A stretch of DNA of 64,000 bases, from NCBI RefSeq assembly GCF_020595055.1, contig NZ_JAJDOO010000024.1, positions 1 to 64,000 on the forward strand. Direction: 5' to 3'. How positions within the stretch are numbered: the stretch's first letter is position 1; each line of letters opens with the position of its first letter. This DNA is from Desulfosporosinus shakirovi. GTDB taxonomy: Bacteria > Bacillota > Desulfitobacteriia > Desulfitobacteriales > Desulfitobacteriaceae. The position numbers and the translations under genes are program-made. Below the pieces are notes generated by a model. It ran no database searches and had not been told where the DNA came from. It saw only the letters and a program-made list of their open reading frames with translations. This document shows positions 40,968 through 50,366 of this stretch, in pieces.

Positions 40968-43900
40968 TCACAGTTTCGTTAACTTGGCATACTCAGCCAT
41001 TAATTTCTTGATTCCACTGTCAAAAACAATCGTCAGTTCTGCCTGATTTCCTTCTCCCTTAATGGAGACAATAATCCCTCGACCAAACGTCGCGTGTTCC
41101 ACTTTTTCTCCTATATGATGCGCCTCACCCCCTTTAATAACCACTTTACTTCCAAAATCCTTTTCCCACGACCCCGAACCCAAAGGAATGGTTCGATCTG
41201 ACACAGCATTCCGTCTCCCTGCCGGTTTAGACGGAGCAGCAGGACGACGTTTTGGCGGATCAAGCGGGTCAATATCCGTCATTAATTCCGACGGAATCTC
41301 CATCAAAAAGCGAGAGGGTTGATTGTATTGCGTCTTACCATAGAGCATCCGCATCTCTGTATTACACAGGTATAATTTTTCCCTCGCTCGAGTGATGGCG
41401 ACATAACAAAGTCGGCGTTCTTCTTCTAAAACAGCCGGTTCCACGAGTGAACGGCTACTGGGAAAAATACCATCTTCCATACCAACGACAAAAACAACCG
41501 GGTATTCCAGCCCCTTCGCACTGTGCATGGTCATTAAAGCTACAGCTTCTTCAGCTTGGTCTAATTCATCTATATCAGCAACTAAAGAAACCTGCTCTAA
41601 GAATCCGCTCAGGCCCGGGACAGCCTCTTCTTCAGCCCCATCATTTAAGGCATTTTGAGCGGCCAAAGTTGCTTTCGCATCATACTCAGCCGTTACGGAG
41701 AGAAATTCCATCAGGTTTTGCAGACGCGTCTCCGCTTCGGGTGTATCTTCCGCCTCCAAGATCCCTTTGTACCCTGTCTTGCTCAGAATCTCCTCCACCA
41801 AATCAGAGACACTTGACTCTCGGGCAAAACTTATCAAACCCTGCATCAGGTGGGCAAAGGCAATTAAGGGTTTCTTAGCACGTGTCGTCAATTCCGGAAT
41901 ATACTCAGCCTCCAAAATCGCGTCCAGCACAGGCATTCCTTGTTCATTAGCATATTCTAAAATCTTTTGCAGAGTGGTGTCTCCCAGACTGCGTTTAGGC
42001 ACATTAAGCACACGGGCAAAGCTCACTTGATCAGCAGGATTATAGAGGACTCGCAAATAAGCTAAGATGTCCTTGATCTCCATACGCTGATAGAATTTCA
42101 GCCCTGAGAAAACACGATAGGGCGTAGACTCCTTCATCAGACGCTCCTCCAGAGCTCGGGATTGGGCATTCGTCCGGTAAAGAATCGCGAAATCATTAAA
42201 GGGGCGACCTTCCAGCTCATGTAAGCGTTGAATGCGATTAACGACATAGCTGGCCTCATCTCGCTCATCAGCCCCAACATAACACACCACAGACTGTCCC
42301 TCGGAATTTTCAGTCCAGAGTGACTTTTCTTTACGTGATTCATTATTACTAACCACTGCATTAGCTGCATTAAGAATCTTCTGGGTCGAACGATAATTTT
42401 GTTCCAATTTTATGACTTTCGCTTCCGGATAATCCCTCTCAAAATCAAGGATATTTTGGATATCCGCCCCGCGCCATCCATAGACGGAATTGTGCACCAC
42501 AACTCCTTCACATACAAATTGTCTAAATTCTGGAACAGAGAGATCATAAACATACCCGTCATAATCTTCAACTTCGACTGCCTCAATAGTATCTTCAATA
42601 ATCTTGCCACTCTCATAAATAGGCACACTCATCGTAGGTCTGAAATGAGCAAAAGGCATAAAACGAAAACTTTCACCATCTGTTAGCCTTGCCTTCTTAT
42701 GGATCTCCAACCCATCTTCAATTTGAGCGAGCTTTTTAGCATACACATCTGCTTCGTCATAGACCACTCTTTCTGTTTCGGTTCTCCATGTATTTCTCTG
42801 TCCATTACGAACTGGAAAACCGTATCCTGCGGCTTGGCGTTTAAGTTCTTCACCAGAAGTAATTAGCGCGATTCTGTGACTGCAATAATTAGTCGCTCCT
42901 GATTTTCTCCCCGCAAAGAAATTTACATTAACAATCCTTCTGACGGATTGGCCCCTAATCACTGCGTTGCTGAAATGGTGTGGGTATTCTTCAAAGATCA
43001 TATGATCTTTCATTATCTTAGTAGCTGCTAGGCCGGTGTTAACTTCTCTAAATAACTTATCAATATATTCCTGACCAATCACCAGTTTACGTCCAGCAGT
43101 GTGAAACACCATCGTCGGAATTCCATAAGTGACAGAAAGCAGTTGTTCATAATAAGCAGCTTCCGCCTTGTCTATGCAAACCTTTAGAATCCACATTTTA
43201 TCTGCATGTTCGCCATTTAGACGAACGAATAACCCGTTGACTATTTCGCCCTTCCTGCTTCTTACTCCTTGAGTCTGACCAATTCGGTATCCTGTGCCGC
43301 GTTTATACATTAAATAAACGTAATATACGCCTGGATTAGAGTTAACTCTGGCAAAACCTATATGATTGGGAGTGGCTTTAATCACTTTACCTGTTTGGGT
43401 CGTAATTTTTATCACAGGCCCCTGGTAGTGTTGCTTTGAAACATGATCGACGGTTCCTTGTATCGTTTCTCCTTGACCAGAAGCGCAGATAAGAGTTTGA
43501 TTCACTTCGACATCCTCAATGGGAATAGTCCCCTGAGGAGTACTCACATGCATACCTTGGAGAATGCATTGATCATCATCTCCCACCACGCAGAGATTGC
43601 GATATTCGCTGGCCAAAAGTTTAATCAGCATATACTGTGCATGGTTCGTATCTTGGTACTCATCCACCATAATATAGCGAAATTTATCCTGATAGTACCG
43701 ATAGACATGGTCGCTTTGCTGAAAGAGCTGGACCGTGAGCATGATAATATCGTCAAAATCAAGAGCATTATTACTCTTCAGTCGTTTCTGATAAGAACGG
43801 TAAATATCTACAACTTTTTGTTCAAAATAACTGGCAGCCTTATAGGAAAACTCTTCAGGATCTTGCAGCTTGTTCTTAGCATCACTTATAACCGCCGCAA

Positions 43901-44321
43901 CACTCCGTACTGGGAATTTCTTTTCGTCATAATTTTGTTCTTTTAAACAGGCTTTGATGACTGACTGTTGATCTCCCGTATCGTAAATAACAAAGTTTTT
44001 AGTATATCCTGGCAGATTATCAATTTCACGCCTCAAAATGCGGACACATGCAGAGTGAAATGTCGTGACCCAAAGTCCATATCCCACACTGCCCAGCAAG
44101 GTGGTCACTCGTTCCCGCATCTCTTTTGCCGCTTTATTGGTAAATGTAATTGCTAATATTTTGCTGGGTTCTACTCCCTGAGCAATCAAATGGGCAATTC
44201 TGTAGGTTAGAACTCGAGTCTTCCCCGATCCTGCCCCCGCCAAAATTAGAAGCGGTCCTTCTCTATGCTCTGCAGCTTCCCGCTGCATAGGATTTAAATC
44301 ATCTAACCGGTACAAGACCAC
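40968..44321 (-). CDS. pcrA: DNA helicase PcrA (UvrD/Rep family) interrupted by an intein
   Basis: Superfamily 1 3'-5' DNA helicase. Seen: Walker A LAGAGSGKTRVLTYR at residues 27-41, motif Ia TFTNKAAKEM, motif II YIMVDEYQDTN, motif III split as CVVGDDDQ then SVYGWRGAD by a 360-aa intein, motif IV LEQNYRST, motif V MTMHSAKGLEYPVVFV and motif VI YVAITRAREKLYL; C-terminal Tudor-like tail. The open frame is 1117 codons, about 757 after splicing, which is normal for PcrA. GTG start at 44321 or TTG two codons later; both have GAGGTGA upstream. Function depends on protein splicing. Confidence 0.96.
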   Translation of the reverse strand: MVLYRLDDLNPMQREAAEHREGPLLILAGAGSGKTRVLTYRIAHLIAQGVEPSKILAITFTNKAAKEMRERVTTLLGSVGYGLWVTTFHSACVRILRREIDNLPGYTKNFVIYDTGDQQSVIKACLKEQNYDEKKFPVRSVAAVISDAKNKLQDPEEFSYKAASYFEQKVVDIYRSYQKRLKSNNALDFDDIIMLTVQLFQQSDHVYRYYQDKFRYIMVDEYQDTNHAQYMLIKLLASEYRNLCVVGDDDQCILQGMHVSTPQGTIPIEDVEVNQTLICASGQGETIQGTVDHVSKQHYQGPVIKITTQTGKVIKATPNHIGFARVNSNPGVYYVYLMYKRGTGYRIGQTQGVRSRKGEIVNGLFVRLNGEHADKMWILKVCIDKAEAAYYEQLLSVTYGIPTMVFHTAGRKLVIGQEYIDKLFREVNTGLAATKIMKDHMIFEEYPHHFSNAVIRGQSVRRIVNVNFFAGRKSGATNYCSHRIALITSGEELKRQAAGYGFPVRNGQRNTWRTETERVVYDEADVYAKKLAQIEDGLEIHKKARLTDGESFRFMPFAHFRPTMSVPIYESGKIIEDTIEAVEVEDYDGYVYDLSVPEFRQFVCEGVVVHNSVYGWRGADIQNILDFERDYPEAKVIKLEQNYRSTQKILNAANAVVSNNESRKEKSLWTENSEGQSVVCYVGADERDEASYVVNRIQRLHELEGRPFNDFAILYRTNAQSRALEERLMKESTPYRVFSGLKFYQRMEIKDILAYLRVLYNPADQVSFARVLNVPKRSLGDTTLQKILEYANEQGMPVLDAILEAEYIPELTTRAKKPLIAFAHLMQGLISFARESSVSDLVEEILSKTGYKGILEAEDTPEAETRLQNLMEFLSVTAEYDAKATLAAQNALNDGAEEEAVPGLSGFLEQVSLVADIDELDQAEEAVALMTMHSAKGLEYPVVFVVGMEDGIFPSSRSLVEPAVLEEERRLCYVAITRAREKLYLCNTEMRMLYGKTQYNQPSRFLMEIPSELMTDIDPLDPPKRRPAAPSKPAGRRNAVSDRTIPLGSGSWEKDFGSKVVIKGGEAHHIGEKVEHATFGRGIIVSIKGEGNQAELTIVFDSGIKKLMAEYAKLTKL
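42489..43568 (-). other. Intein in PcrA motif III (residues 252-611)
   Basis: Starts with Cys252 (CILQGMHVSTPQG), has the block B-type TPNHIGFAR around residue 317, block F-like VYDLSVPEFRQFVCEG and ends VVVHN before Ser612, the residue that attacks in the last splicing step. Ligated exteins read GDDDQ-SVYGWRG, the intact helicase motif. Between the splicing blocks (about residues 331-402) lies GVYYVYLMYK then GYRIGQT and a later YYEQLLSVTYGIPT, which resembles a GIY-YIG nuclease; I see no LAGLIDADG motif. All splicing residues are present, so splicing should be possible. Confidence 0.92.
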
Positions 44322-44646
44322 TTCACCTCACTTCTTGTGCTTATTATAACATACTGTACGTCCTGCTGTAGCTCGATTTGCTATCAGTCATGTCTTCTTT
44401 AAGATATCACAATAATTATTTGTTATACCAAAAGGTAATGGACGCCATAAGGGAACTTATATTATAAGCCATTCGAACACAATTTTGAAATATTACCTCC
44501 TCTACAGAGTATAGGAACTTCTGGTTTTTCATTTTTAAGGAAAAATATGCAAGAAAACCGGTGTAAAAACAAATAATATGCCGAAGGAAGGTGGCGTGAA
44601 AGGGCAAATGACACTACCCCTCTCGAAAATAAAATATAGCAACATA

Positions 44647-44685
44647 AATAAGGTTAATGGAGACTTGCCTCTATTAACCTTATTA
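44647..44685 (-). terminator. Terminator of the corrinoid reactivase gene
   Basis: AATAAGGTTAAT pairs perfectly with ATTAACCTTATT, extended by three more pairs after one mismatch, 20 nt after the stop. A weak T-rich tail follows on the minus strand. The remaining gap to pcrA (44322-44640) shows no gene or other signal. Confidence 0.6.
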
Positions 44686-44705
44686 TTATTTCCCTCACTT
44701 AACCA

Positions 44706-46547
44706 TTAAACCACAACCTTAAAATCCAGTCCTTTCAGAAATTCTTGCTGAAATTCCTTCTTATTAGAAAGTTCCACATGCTCAGCCCGCCTAGAAAGCA
44801 AATCCGCTCGAGTTCTCTCTTCCGTCGATATCAAGGCCATTTTTGCCCCATCACCAGCAGCATTCCCAATCGTCACAATCTGTTCCAGTGGCAAGGACGG
44901 CAACAATCCAATTCTTACAGCACTTTCCTTCCTAATATAATTGCCAAAGGCTCCGGCAAGCAGGACTCTGTCGATTTCCTGTGGAGCAATTCCCATTTCC
45001 CGACATAGAATCATAATCCCAGCCATAATGGCCCCTTTTGCAAGCTGCATTTCCCGAATATCTTTTTGGGAAAGTATGATATCCTCCCCTGTGGCGGAAT
45101 CATCCCCCCATACCAGCACAAACTCGCTTGCCCGTGGGGTTTTGCGCAACCGGTCGCGCACCGGGGCGGGAAGCTTCTCAAGTACAGATCCGCTGGCATA
45201 TCGTCCTGTAGGGGTAATAACCCCAACTTTATGCATTTCGGCGATAGCATCAATCAGGCCGGAGCCACATATTCCTCTTGGCTTGCCCCCAGCGATGACA
45301 TCTAATTCAATATCCTCAGAAATCAGCACACCTTCGATAGCACCCTCTGCCGCACGCATACCATATTTAATCTCCGCCCCTTCGAAAGCAGGCCCCGCCG
45401 CAGCCGAACAGGTTAAGATTCTATCCTTCCCACACAGAACAATTTCTCCGTTCGTGCCTATATCTACAATTAGGCTGACCCCGGGTAAACGATCTGCTTG
45501 TGCCGCTAACATAACTCCTACCGTATCTGATCCAACATAACCAGCCACATTGGGAAGCATAATAACCGTCCCAGCGTCTAAAATTCTCAGTCCCAACTCC
45601 TTCGCTTGTACTTCAACCGATCTACTAAAGACAGGTATAAACGGTGCCGGAGCTAAATAAGTCGGATCAATTCCGAGAAACAGGTGAGCCATTGTTGTGT
45701 TGCCCACAGCTACAGCCTGGTAAATTTCCGCCCTGCTTATTCCGCTTTCTTGGCATAATCGCGCAATAATTGCATTGAGTCCTTCGACCACCTTTTCTTG
45801 TAACTCTCTCAATTGGTCCGGACCCTTCGCTGCGTGAGTAATCCTAGAAATGACATCAGCACCGAAGGCCTGTTGGGGATTTGTCACTGCACCACTGTTA
45901 ATAACCGTCCCCCTGTTCAGATCCATTAGATAAACGACAATCGTTGTTGTCCCGATATCAACCGCCGCTCCAAAACAACGCCCGGAGGTATCACCTGGTT
46001 CCACTCCTAAAAGTTCATCTCCATCTAACACTGCCGTCACCAAGAAATCTCCCTGTCGTAATACCCTTGGTAAAGAAGCCGCCAATGAACGGTTGAAGTC
46101 AATCCCTGAAACCGGCAAAGCAGCCAGCAGCCGATCCCAGTCTGGAGTCTGATCCTCCGCACTTGGCTTAGTCAATTTTATCGGATACTTTCCTACACTT
46201 GGTGTTATAGCAGCGTGCCCTATACCAACAAAATCCGTCTTCCGCTTGTAGACATCCTTTTGTTCTTGAACTTTAACAACCGTATCCTCAGTTAAGACCT
46301 GTTGACAGGCTAAAACTTCTCCAGCTGATAATTCGGAAGCACTTAGAAACTTTTTTTGAACCAGCGACACTTGAGCTGTTAGAGAAGAGTTCTTTGACAG
46401 AACTTGAACTTTGCATTTACCACAAGTCCCTTTACCGCCGCAAGTGCTTTCCACTTGCACCCCAGCGACACGCGCGGCTTGCAGAATAGTAGATCCAACT
46501 GGAGTCTGAACAACTTTTCTTGATGGTAAAAAAGTGATATTAATCAT
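44706..46547 (-). CDS. Corrinoid activation protein (2Fe-2S ferredoxin + ASKHA ATPase)
   Basis: ATP-dependent reductive activator that returns Co(II) corrinoid proteins to the active Co(I) state. Seen: N-terminal plant-type ferredoxin with CGGKGTCGKC and a later CQQ; a linker; ASKHA-type ATPase region with GAAVDIGTTTIVVYLMD, SLIVDIGTNGEIVL and VLLAGAFGNYI. 613 aa from ATG 46547, chosen because GGAG lies 8 nt upstream and the protein then begins at the ferredoxin. It serves the corrinoid methyltransferases encoded upstream. Whether it is specific for one of the two corrinoid proteins is unknown. Confidence 0.9.
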   Translation of the reverse strand: MINITFLPSRKVVQTPVGSTILQAARVAGVQVESTCGGKGTCGKCKVQVLSKNSSLTAQVSLVQKKFLSASELSAGEVLACQQVLTEDTVVKVQEQKDVYKRKTDFVGIGHAAITPSVGKYPIKLTKPSAEDQTPDWDRLLAALPVSGIDFNRSLAASLPRVLRQGDFLVTAVLDGDELLGVEPGDTSGRCFGAAVDIGTTTIVVYLMDLNRGTVINSGAVTNPQQAFGADVISRITHAAKGPDQLRELQEKVVEGLNAIIARLCQESGISRAEIYQAVAVGNTTMAHLFLGIDPTYLAPAPFIPVFSRSVEVQAKELGLRILDAGTVIMLPNVAGYVGSDTVGVMLAAQADRLPGVSLIVDIGTNGEIVLCGKDRILTCSAAAGPAFEGAEIKYGMRAAEGAIEGVLISEDIELDVIAGGKPRGICGSGLIDAIAEMHKVGVITPTGRYASGSVLEKLPAPVRDRLRKTPRASEFVLVWGDDSATGEDIILSQKDIREMQLAKGAIMAGIMILCREMGIAPQEIDRVLLAGAFGNYIRKESAVRIGLLPSLPLEQIVTIGNAAGDGAKMALISTEERTRADLLSRRAEHVELSNKKEFQQEFLKGLDFKVVV

Positions 46548-46656
46548 CTCTAGCACTCCTTCGTTAAAGCAAAGCACTGTTCCAGCAACCGTTCCATTAT
46601 TATTTTAAAATTCCCCAATACATTGCCCATAAGGCTTTGGCATTTGAGTTTGAAAC

Positions 46657-47886
46657 TTAACTTGCTTTATTTAAAACTTGCTGAACAAAGGACTTTTTAG
46701 AAATCCGAGTCCAGACCACCAGACTTGCGGCGGCAAAAACTATATACATAAGCCCCATTACCAGAACTCTATTTTCCCAGTCTAATGAAATAATGATCAT
46801 CCCGATGCTGCCAAATACTGTAAAGGCAAAAGTCATAAGTGATACAACTGCTCCAGTATCTCCCCTTTGCTGCTCCATCATGAGATTAGCACTTGGAGGG
46901 CGGGTGATGCTCCCCGCCAGGGTTGCAGGAATTAATGCCAAGGTAAATAACCAGGGGCCATGAATCCCAATCGTGCTTATAAATGCACCGCTTATGCAAG
47001 CAATAACAAAGCTTGCCGTGATCAGCCAAACAGGCTTAACCAGCCTGGATATCTTCATATATAGCAAGGGACCCATCACCATGAAAAAAGCATTAGCTGC
47101 AAAAAAATAACTGTAAACCTGTTCACTTAAGCCAAATTGGTTTACATAAATATAGGATGAAGATGAAATGAAGGACATCATAGGGATTGCCATCAGGGAA
47201 AAGGTAAGTAAAAGGGACATAAATCCTGGGTTTTTAGCGACAACTCCTAAACTCCCTAAGGATTGCAGGATACTTCCATTAGACCGCTGGTCAATGGTTT
47301 CTTCCAGAGCAATCACTGCAAGGGTAACTAAAAGACCCATAACTGCCAAGACCATAAATACCCCGCGCCATGAAGTAACCCTTAGGATCAATGCCCCAAC
47401 TACCGGGGCTACAATTGGGGCAACCATGGTCATTGAGGTAACTATAGCCAAAACAGATACACGTTTGCGTCCGGAGTAGCAATCCTTTACCATTGCTTGT
47501 GCAACTGCTGTAGCCGCCCCACTGGCAATTGCCTGTATAATTCGAAACCAAATTAGTTGATACACGTTTCCGGAAATAGCGCACAAAGCACTAGATAAGG
47601 TGTAAATAGCTAACCCTATAAACAAAATCCGTTTGCGTCCGTATTTATCGCTGAGAGGTCCCCAAAAAAGGGAGCCTGCAGCATAAAAGATAAAGAACAA
47701 AATCAGTGTAAGATTAATTAAACTGGGAGCAGCATTAAAATTTTCAGCCATCCGTGGTAAGGCTGGAAGGTAAAGATCGGTTGACAAAGGAATAAACGCA
47801 CTTAAGAAGGCTATTAAGACAATCAGACCTTTTTCCCCTAAATATTTTTGGCTTTTCTGATTAACTTCAACGATGTTAGTTTTCAT
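46657..47886 (-). CDS. MFS transporter, Bcr/CflA drug-resistance type
   Basis: Twelve-span proton-coupled exporter. Seen: STDLYLPALPRMAENF after the first span, GPLSDKYGRKRILFIGL (MFS motif A), IQAIASGAATAVAQAMVKDC in the fourth span region, and a central loop with RSNGS. 409 aa. ATG with GGAG 11 nt upstream. It lies between the corrinoid reactivase and the corrinoid protein genes; a part in exporting a methoxylated or demethylated aromatic is only a guess from position. Confidence 0.87.
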   Translation of the reverse strand: MKTNIVEVNQKSQKYLGEKGLIVLIAFLSAFIPLSTDLYLPALPRMAENFNAAPSLINLTLILFFIFYAAGSLFWGPLSDKYGRKRILFIGLAIYTLSSALCAISGNVYQLIWFRIIQAIASGAATAVAQAMVKDCYSGRKRVSVLAIVTSMTMVAPIVAPVVGALILRVTSWRGVFMVLAVMGLLVTLAVIALEETIDQRSNGSILQSLGSLGVVAKNPGFMSLLLTFSLMAIPMMSFISSSSYIYVNQFGLSEQVYSYFFAANAFFMVMGPLLYMKISRLVKPVWLITASFVIACISGAFISTIGIHGPWLFTLALIPATLAGSITRPPSANLMMEQQRGDTGAVVSLMTFAFTVFGSIGMIIISLDWENRVLVMGLMYIVFAAASLVVWTRISKKSFVQQVLNKAS

Positions 47887-47947
47887 TGTTCTCTTGACTC
47901 CATTCTAATGACGTTTTTAATATGTTTTAGTTTACACCTTAAGGCAC

Positions 47948-48100
47948 TCAAATGAAAGCCAGACTAGGAGGCACCCAAATCGGGCACCTCCTAATTGAGG
48001 GATATACGAAAAATAAATCGATCATGCAGATACATCCACTTTTTACTCCAAACCAGTTTGCAAGCGAACCAGCCGAAGGATGAGGAGCACTATCATTCAT
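47948..48100 (-). CDS. Possible 50-aa peptide or gene remnant
   Basis: An open frame beginning MNDSAPHPSAGSLANWFG with AAAGGAGG placed 6 nt upstream of its ATG. The second half reads like non-coding sequence and overlaps a hairpin near 47966-47998. It may be the surviving start of a deleted gene. The other parts of the gap 47887-48213 are a terminator hairpin and plain AT-rich sequence. Confidence 0.25.
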   Translation of the reverse strand: MNDSAPHPSAGSLANWFGVKSGCICMIDLFFVYPSIRRCPIWVPPSLAFI

Positions 48101-48126
48101 GAGAATCCTCCTTTGTCCTTTTGCTA

Positions 48127-48164
48127 AAAGATGAGTAGAGGCCTAAAAGGCCTCTATTCATCTT
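48127..48164 (-). terminator. Terminator after the corrinoid protein operon
   Basis: AAAGATGAATAGAGGCCT pairs with AGGCCTCTACTCATCTTT (one mismatch) around a very short loop and ends in TTTT on the minus strand, 50 nt after the corrinoid protein stop. Confidence 0.7.
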
Positions 48165-48213
48165 TGATTAAATCTCAGCAGCTCTCCCTTTTGCCGCTTA
48201 TGCAACAACAGAT

Positions 48214-48837
48214 TTATAGACTAAAGATTTCTTCGGCAACTTTAATTCCATCCGTAGCTGCTTGAGCACTGTAATCTGCACCTACATAGTCTTTGATAAT
48301 ATCATCAATATAGTTACCGCCAATCAGAACCTTGGTGTTTAATCCTGCAGCCCGAATAGCCTCAATCGTTTCTTTCATGGATTCCTGACAGCCCGTTAAT
48401 AGAACACTCATCCCAACTAACGGGGCATTTGACGCCTTAATAGCCTCAATAAACTTTTCCTTCGAGACATCCACTCCCAAGTCTATAACATTATATCCAG
48501 ACCCTTTGAGGAGCATCACGACAATGTTCTTGCCTAGATCATGGATATCTCCTTTGACGGTCCCCATGACGATACTCCCTTTATACTCTGCATTGCTTCC
48601 AATTAGGAGCGGCTCCAAAATAACCATAGAATCCTGCATAATTTCACCGCACATAATCAGTTCACCTAAGAAATACTCACCGGTTTCAAATCGACTGCCA
48701 GCCTCAGCCATACCTTGCTGGAGCGAATTAACAATTTCCAAAGGCGAAACTCCACTATCTAAACGTTCCTTAACCAACCCCGCTACCTGCTCCTCTTCTA
48801 ATTCAGCAATTGCAATCGATAAAGCATCTGTTAGCAT
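48214..48837 (-). CDS. Corrinoid (methyltransferase-shuttle) protein
   Basis: Cobalamin-binding carrier that accepts a methyl group from a methyltransferase I and hands it to methyltransferase II. Seen: N-terminal four-helix cap domain; then GDIHDLGKNIV with the lower-ligand histidine (DxHxxG), SVLLTGCQ and IGGNYIDD, the other B12 Rossmann motifs. 207 aa, usual length. ATG follows AAGGAGTG. Last gene of the operon starting with the pterin-type methyltransferase. Confidence 0.93.
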   Translation of the reverse strand: MLTDALSIAIAELEEEQVAGLVKERLDSGVSPLEIVNSLQQGMAEAGSRFETGEYFLGELIMCGEIMQDSMVILEPLLIGSNAEYKGSIVMGTVKGDIHDLGKNIVVMLLKGSGYNVIDLGVDVSKEKFIEAIKASNAPLVGMSVLLTGCQESMKETIEAIRAAGLNTKVLIGGNYIDDIIKDYVGADYSAQAATDGIKVAEEIFSL

Positions 48838-48932
48838 ATATCCCCACTCCTTTTGATCGATATTTCTGCCATTATAGTCTCTTAGCGATTTGACTTTATA
48901 TCTCTGATTTCAAAGTTTTCATAGTTTCCGTC

Positions 48933-49103
48933 TTAGCGTTGCGCCCAAAACCAAATAAAATTATAGGCAAAATCATCGAGCTTTTCCCATTCTTTTTTTG
49001 TAATTGCCTCATTACCGGGGAACTCACCAATCTCCGCCTTTTTAACTTCCCATGGAACACACACACCAGGATCAGGATTTAATGTTTTTTCTTTTTCAGA
49101 CAT
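48933..49103 (-). CDS. Small 56-aa protein in the methyltransferase operon
   Basis: Not a family I recognise. The protein begins MSEKEKTLNPDPGVCVPWEV and ends in an aromatic run (FAYNFIWFWAQR), with charged residues between. A strong GGAGGGG ribosome site lies 7 nt before the ATG, the frame is fully open, and the gene fills the gap between the UroD-type methyltransferase and the corrinoid protein, so it is likely real. It may be a subunit or lid for one of those proteins. It is only inference from context. Confidence 0.65.
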   Translation of the reverse strand: MSEKEKTLNPDPGVCVPWEVKKAEIGEFPGNEAITKKEWEKLDDFAYNFIWFWAQR

Positions 49104-49124
49104 TGATATACCCCTCCTATCCTA

Positions 49125-50297
49125 TTAATAAATGCCGTATTTTCTAGCTGCTTCGATCATAGCAATCGCATTTTCTTTCTTAGCATCCCCCATGACAACT
49201 CCACCTGTATCCAAGATAAATCCTCCATCATAGGCTAATTCATCGAAGGTTCTCTTAATATGTTCTTTTACTTTTTCCGGGGTGCCATAGGTCAACAGAG
49301 TCGTAGGCACTCCGCCTTGCAGGCAGAATCTCCCACCCAAGATTTTCTTAGCTTTTTTAGCATCCGTAGTGTCAATCTGAAAAACAATGCTTTTATCCGG
49401 CAATTCCAAAATCTTCTCAAGATAGGGAGTCCAGTCCCCTTCAGCGTAGAACAACATTCTCTTCCCCTTAGCCCACATTCCCTCGATTGTAGCCTTTAAG
49501 GATGGCCAGTAGAAGGTATCCCATTGTTTAGGATTGAGGAACGGATAGGCTCCACGATGAAGCGGCGCAAAACAAGGGAAACGAGTGTCTGCTCCAGGTC
49601 CTGCCAAACCGCAATTAACATTATGGGGAGTGATTGCATCACAGGCAGCTAAAACTTTCTCCGGCCGGCGACGAAGGTCTAAAAGGACCCCTTTCATTCC
49701 TCGTAAGGCATCACCCAAAGTGTCAAAAGGCGCTTTAGTAAACCCTGTTCCTTGTCCGACAATTCCGTTTTCCACGGTCCATTTACCCCAAGCAGCAGCC
49801 ATAATTCCACCTTGCATGGCAAAAGCGGCCGCCCCTTTGATTAAGGCCACAGTAGATCTATAGGAACCGGGATTCTCTAATTCCGTACTAATATTTGGCA
49901 AATAGTGATTTACAAGCCATTCCGTAGGACTGGCAATAAACTCGTCGTAATCCTCTGCTTTCATGTACTCTTGCTCATTGAATTGGAAGGTTGAGTTTTC
50001 GTCCACCCCTATGCCTGGAAATTTATACAACTTAGAACCCATTGCATCAAACATCGGAGGCCACCATAATGCAGGACCACCCTTGAAAATATCAAAATCT
50101 AAGCCCGGTAACATCTCACTTACAACGTCAGTACTCTTATCGAGGTCATAATAAATCTCTTGGAGTGTGGTCCCTGTGTACTTAGTAATCCATTCTCCAA
50201 CCCCAAAGGCTACGGGAACCATATCCGGTTTTCCACAATCCATGGCCGTTATGTAGCGCTCTAATCTCTTTTGATAAAGCATTTCCTTTTCGTTCAT
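49125..50297 (-). CDS. UroD-family corrinoid methyltransferase (methyltransferase I type)
   Basis: Belongs to the uroporphyrinogen-decarboxylase fold used by MtaA, CmuA and O-demethylase enzymes. Seen: MVPVAFGVGEW near the start, MLFYAEGDWTPYLEKIL, FQIDTTDAKKAKKILG, FCLQGGVPTTLL and FILDTGGVVMGDAKKENA. About 390 aa. ATG at 50297 follows AAGGGGA and begins at MNEKEML; the frame is open nine codons further up, without a site. With a corrinoid protein and a methyltetrahydrofolate methyltransferase next to it, it likely moves a methyl group from a methoxylated aromatic or similar substrate to the corrinoid. Exact substrate unknown. Confidence 0.85.
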   Translation of the reverse strand: MNEKEMLYQKRLERYITAMDCGKPDMVPVAFGVGEWITKYTGTTLQEIYYDLDKSTDVVSEMLPGLDFDIFKGGPALWWPPMFDAMGSKLYKFPGIGVDENSTFQFNEQEYMKAEDYDEFIASPTEWLVNHYLPNISTELENPGSYRSTVALIKGAAAFAMQGGIMAAAWGKWTVENGIVGQGTGFTKAPFDTLGDALRGMKGVLLDLRRRPEKVLAACDAITPHNVNCGLAGPGADTRFPCFAPLHRGAYPFLNPKQWDTFYWPSLKATIEGMWAKGKRMLFYAEGDWTPYLEKILELPDKSIVFQIDTTDAKKAKKILGGRFCLQGGVPTTLLTYGTPEKVKEHIKRTFDELAYDGGFILDTGGVVMGDAKKENAIAMIEAARKYGIY

Positions 50298-50366
50298 ACT
50301 GATTTCCCCTTCCTGCGTTCTCAAATTCTAGTTTAACCTAACGGACTATAGCCAATAGAACTTTCC

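Noticed and set aside
42489-43568. Reading the PcrA insertion as a separate gene or a frameshift artefact
   Set aside because: The frame is continuous and all intein splicing residues are present at the exact motif junction.
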